From assembly GCF_026342035.1 (NCBI RefSeq), contig NZ_JAPENM010000002.1, positions 186,001 through 250,000 of the forward strand: 64,000 bases of DNA, given 5' to 3'. The notes beneath the pieces were generated by a model that ran no database searches, was not told the DNA's origin, and saw only the letters and a program-made list of their open reading frames with translations. The position numbers were made by a program, and so were the translations under genes. The stretch comes from Aldersonia sp. NBC_00410. Its GTDB lineage: Bacteria; Actinomycetota; Actinomycetes; Mycobacteriales; Mycobacteriaceae. Shown piece after piece: positions 62,601-64,000 of this stretch (position 1 is the first letter of the stretch; every line of letters begins with the position of its first letter).

Positions 62601-64000
62601 CGACCCCAGACCGGGGAAGGCGCGTACCGACCCGTCGTAGACGGGCGCGACGACGGAGTTGAACAGTTCGTTGTAGCGGTCGAGCAGGCGCTCGGTGCGT
62701 TCGGGATCGATGCCCAGTGCCCACTCGTTGAACTCCTGGGCGATGCGGTGCGCGCGGGATTGCGCGGCGCGGGTAGCGGCGTCGTGCAGCGCGTCTCCGC
62801 CGGTGATGTCGCGGTACTCCTTGGATTTGGTGATCTCGATCGGTTTGCTATTAAGAAGATCGGTGAACATCTCGCGCCAGTCGTAGTCGCCGCGCCGTAT
62901 TCCGGCATTGGCGACCCCCTGCCGTTCCGCGTCGGACCATTCGAAGTTGAATCGCGTTGAGCCTCGGTATTTCTTCGGCACCAGTGCCCATTTCATGTCC
63001 TGCTCGTAGATACCTGGGTAGTACGGAACCTCGATCGACCACTTGCCCGCGGCCTTTTCGATGCTGACCCGGATGTCAGCAGGGATCGCGAACGTGTCGC
63101 GCATGAACTGCACATAGTCCGCGGCGGGGATCCAGCCGGTACCCGGTCGCACGCTCACTCCGCCGGTGATCCGCGGCGGCAGCGCCTCGGTCAATGCGTC
63201 GACGTTAGCCCGGAATCGGGTGTCGGTTTCGGCGACCGCGGTCGCGTCGGCGAGTTTCTTGTGCACGTTGCCCGACAGGTACCGTGACGCCGGGATCCAC
63301 ACGTGCGGATCCGAGAGACCGCGAAACGCTTTGCCCTCCATCAGGGTTTCCACGTTCTCGACGGTGGTGTCGAGCAGCTCCGCGATCCGGGGCAGGTCCA
63401 GGCGGGCGGTCTCGTCGAGGCTGATTGCCATTGCATCCTCGATGGTGTCGGCCGAGGAGCGCACCGCCCGCACCCCGAGCACGTCGGTGTGGAACAGCGT
63501 GGCCTTGGTGGCGCGCATCGTGGTCTCGTCGAACTCCTCCAATGCCAGCACGGTGGAGAAGCCAGGATCGGTGCGCAACGCACGCCCCAGGTGCGGATAG
63601 GTCTTGTGCGGTTTGCGCGGGTTCTCCCATGCCTGCTCGGACAACTCCGCCACCACATCGGACGGGATCGGCCCGTCGTAGGGCTCGGTCCGGCTGCCCT
63701 CGGCGCGTCGCCAGTCGGCGGTGAGCTTGTCCAACGCTTTGGCGTGCTGGACGTCGGTGAGCTCGGCCACCTTCGACCAGCCGAACCGGTTGATCGCGCC
63801 ATAGCGGGCGACATAGCTGTCATAGCGCCGGTTCAGCTCCGCGCGCAGAGCGTCGCGTTGCTCGGTGGGCAGGTCTTCGCGTTGGGCGGTGATCAATGCA
63901 CCCGCGACGTCGCGCAGCTCCAGCAGCGCGGCCCATTCCCGGACCTGGCCCGCACCGCGGGTTTTCACCTCAACCCAGCGCTGCCCCGACCAGGACATGA
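59649..64000 (-). CDS. Giant SNF2/DEAH helicase of conjugative-element type, 5' end beyond the window
   Basis: At least 1,449 residues; the frame is open to the right edge, so the N terminus (often a methylase-like domain in this family) is probably missing. SF2 motifs: YDYQRNAVARIV with Walker A LDHVVGAGKSGTMFMGAMEL near 493, KPWIVVPNHIVDQL, DYLFIDEAHAFKNL near 645, TGTPVANSLAELWVMQAYL near 705, and C-terminal VLLGSTEKMGTGTNVQDRIV with DLEQREGRAIRQGNQNPQV near 1015, then a coiled-coil tail. These match the very large helicase/methylase proteins of plasmids and ICEs, proposed to protect or process incoming DNA. Confidence 0.9.
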   Translation of the reverse strand, partial: MSWSGQRWVEVKTRGAGQVREWAALLELRDVAGALITAQREDLPTEQRDALRAELNRRYDSYVARYGAINRFGWSKVAELTDVQHAKALDKLTADWRRAEGSRTEPYDGPIPSDVVAELSEQAWENPRKPHKTYPHLGRALRTDPGFSTVLALEEFDETTMRATKATLFHTDVLGVRAVRSSADTIEDAMAISLDETARLDLPRIAELLDTTVENVETLMEGKAFRGLSDPHVWIPASRYLSGNVHKKLADATAVAETDTRFRANVDALTEALPPRITGGVSVRPGTGWIPAADYVQFMRDTFAIPADIRVSIEKAAGKWSIEVPYYPGIYEQDMKWALVPKKYRGSTRFNFEWSDAERQGVANAGIRRGDYDWREMFTDLLNSKPIEITKSKEYRDITGGDALHDAATRAAQSRAHRIAQEFNEWALGIDPERTERLLDRYNELFNSVVAPVYDGSVRAFPGLGSQYAPYDYQRNAVARIVSEPTVLLDHVVGAGKSGTMFMGAMELKRLGLVSKPWIVVPNHIVDQLSREAKQWYPGANVLSGAAATDAEMRRVFLAQSASQDWDMVIVPLSVFVRVNVSNSTRIEFIRTQIAALDETKASHDESVKAIEKAKAVLQEKLEDALDSAGKDTGLTFESSGCDYLFIDEAHAFKNLIRASGVQELACSGSDQALDLQMKLGFLRDQRRRHAAAAGVGADEYVERVTTFATGTPVANSLAELWVMQAYLRPDLLADAEVSDIDEWGATFTSTLERVELNASGSRLRPVTRVGEFTNVGDLIAINSVFTDFVGRERVPARLPEKVGGTNEVIGFEPPQEVLDFIADLGWRADHADVARPDIDNALVIANHGRSASLDPRAVHLDIDDPPLMLDEEGLLAENQAGPGTIRAVVVAETMLQIWRDTCDLPYRDKLGTSSPILGGLQVGFCDRATPKSGGEWSIYHSIRALLVEGGMDPAVIRFVHDYPKPGEKAALFEDCRNGRVAVLLGSTEKMGTGTNVQDRIVALHHIDVPWRPADLEQREGRAIRQGNQNPQVRVLNYVAEKTYDTVMWQTVHRKAHFIEQLRRADRSMRRVPDLGADSVAENAALTKALATGDQRYLRQVELDSQVQDLQAQADVHFAQQRSIERDRERLRSVVPAAEERIRVLAAAAPDLQAWCAAEDFVITIDGTRYLRRADASKALTTELRSAHAVLHSKGMQVTRPIGEIAGHSLIAARSAISGELFVSFERLPLPARAYEPDDLYGSVDPKTAAAKASGNLTRIENMAASAATVLAKAEYQLDRERRTLQHLENTPSVDFRHAARLQDLSAELHQLRSELREAENSPEALARHAARAARLDAKGREDGWSLILNPTPALVEELGLDNADEVRELMAERQRDAARLHDQRRQQAVADAANAAQPVVERGIGQAFIDPRVDHDPGAEDSDWRTRPGYDRDQGIDAPERDDGLSAW

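Overview
The window comes from a high-GC actinobacterium, most likely a mycolic-acid genus such as Rhodococcus, Nocardia, Gordonia or Mycobacterium. The evidence is the codon use, a mycobacterial-type LexA box (TCGAAC-N4-GTTCGA), a DUF2510 protein, a PGRS-like glycine-rich hydrolase, and IS1380/IS3/IS256/ISL3 remnants. A 2,023-codon MobF (TrwC/TraI) relaxase and a giant SNF2-type helicase at the right end indicate a conjugative plasmid or integrated conjugative element carrying a long accessory and defence region.

Layout. 0-2.7 kb: a frameshifted glycine-rich/alpha-beta hydrolase gene, a truncated IS3 element, decayed DNA. 2.7-9.0 kb, all minus strand: the most unusual part. One operon encodes a GroEL chaperonin fused at its C terminus to a chagasin-type (I42) cysteine-protease-inhibitor domain, then a papain-like (C1) cysteine protease overlapping by 1 nt, then a multi-pass membrane protein. 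Upstream of it, past an IS1380 scrap, lie a metacaspase with an EF-hand/dockerin-like Ca loop and a multi-TM C terminus, and a small 2-TM protein. 9.1-10.4 kb: IS1380, IS21 and IS3 debris. 10.6-12.5 kb: a convergent TcmP / three-Cys-motif (DUF5131) pair. 12.8-26 kb: a repeat-domain protein, an IS256 element, a lipoprotein, a secreted protein, GIY-YIG, DUF2510, a coiled-coil/apolar-core protein, a UDG-like protein, DUF4062, a dead resolvase and an HNH protein. 27.2-29.9 kb: a Bell-like effector and an NB-ARC/TPR sensor sharing an amyloid-type motif. 30.3-31.8 kb: a frameshifted HNH gene and zinc-ribbon ORF. 31.8-38.2 kb: a complete type I restriction system (hsdM-hsdS-hsdR). 39.8-42.2 kb: an AT-richer ATPase-HNH pair of Septu-like layout. 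42.4-43.9 kb: IstB, integrase and DUF499-like remnants. 44.4-64 kb: plasmid backbone with small genes, a C5 DNA methyltransferase, the relaxase, a hydrolase operon cut by an ISL3 remnant, and the helicase, which runs off the right edge.

Working model for 2.7-5.95 kb (inference): the protease has no propeptide or signal, so the fused GroEL-inhibitor is placed to fold and silence it. Loss of that control would release a cytosolic protease, with the membrane protein as sensor, anchor or target. This would be a chaperone-antitoxin/protease-toxin or immune module; I know of no described system with this architecture.

Data caveat: several otherwise intact reading frames are broken by single-base indels beside short homopolymers (about 145, 530, 825, 30345, 38642, 43013, 47980 and 58487), and a 24-base T run sits at 58657-58680. 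Some pseudogenes may therefore be sequencing or assembly artefacts.
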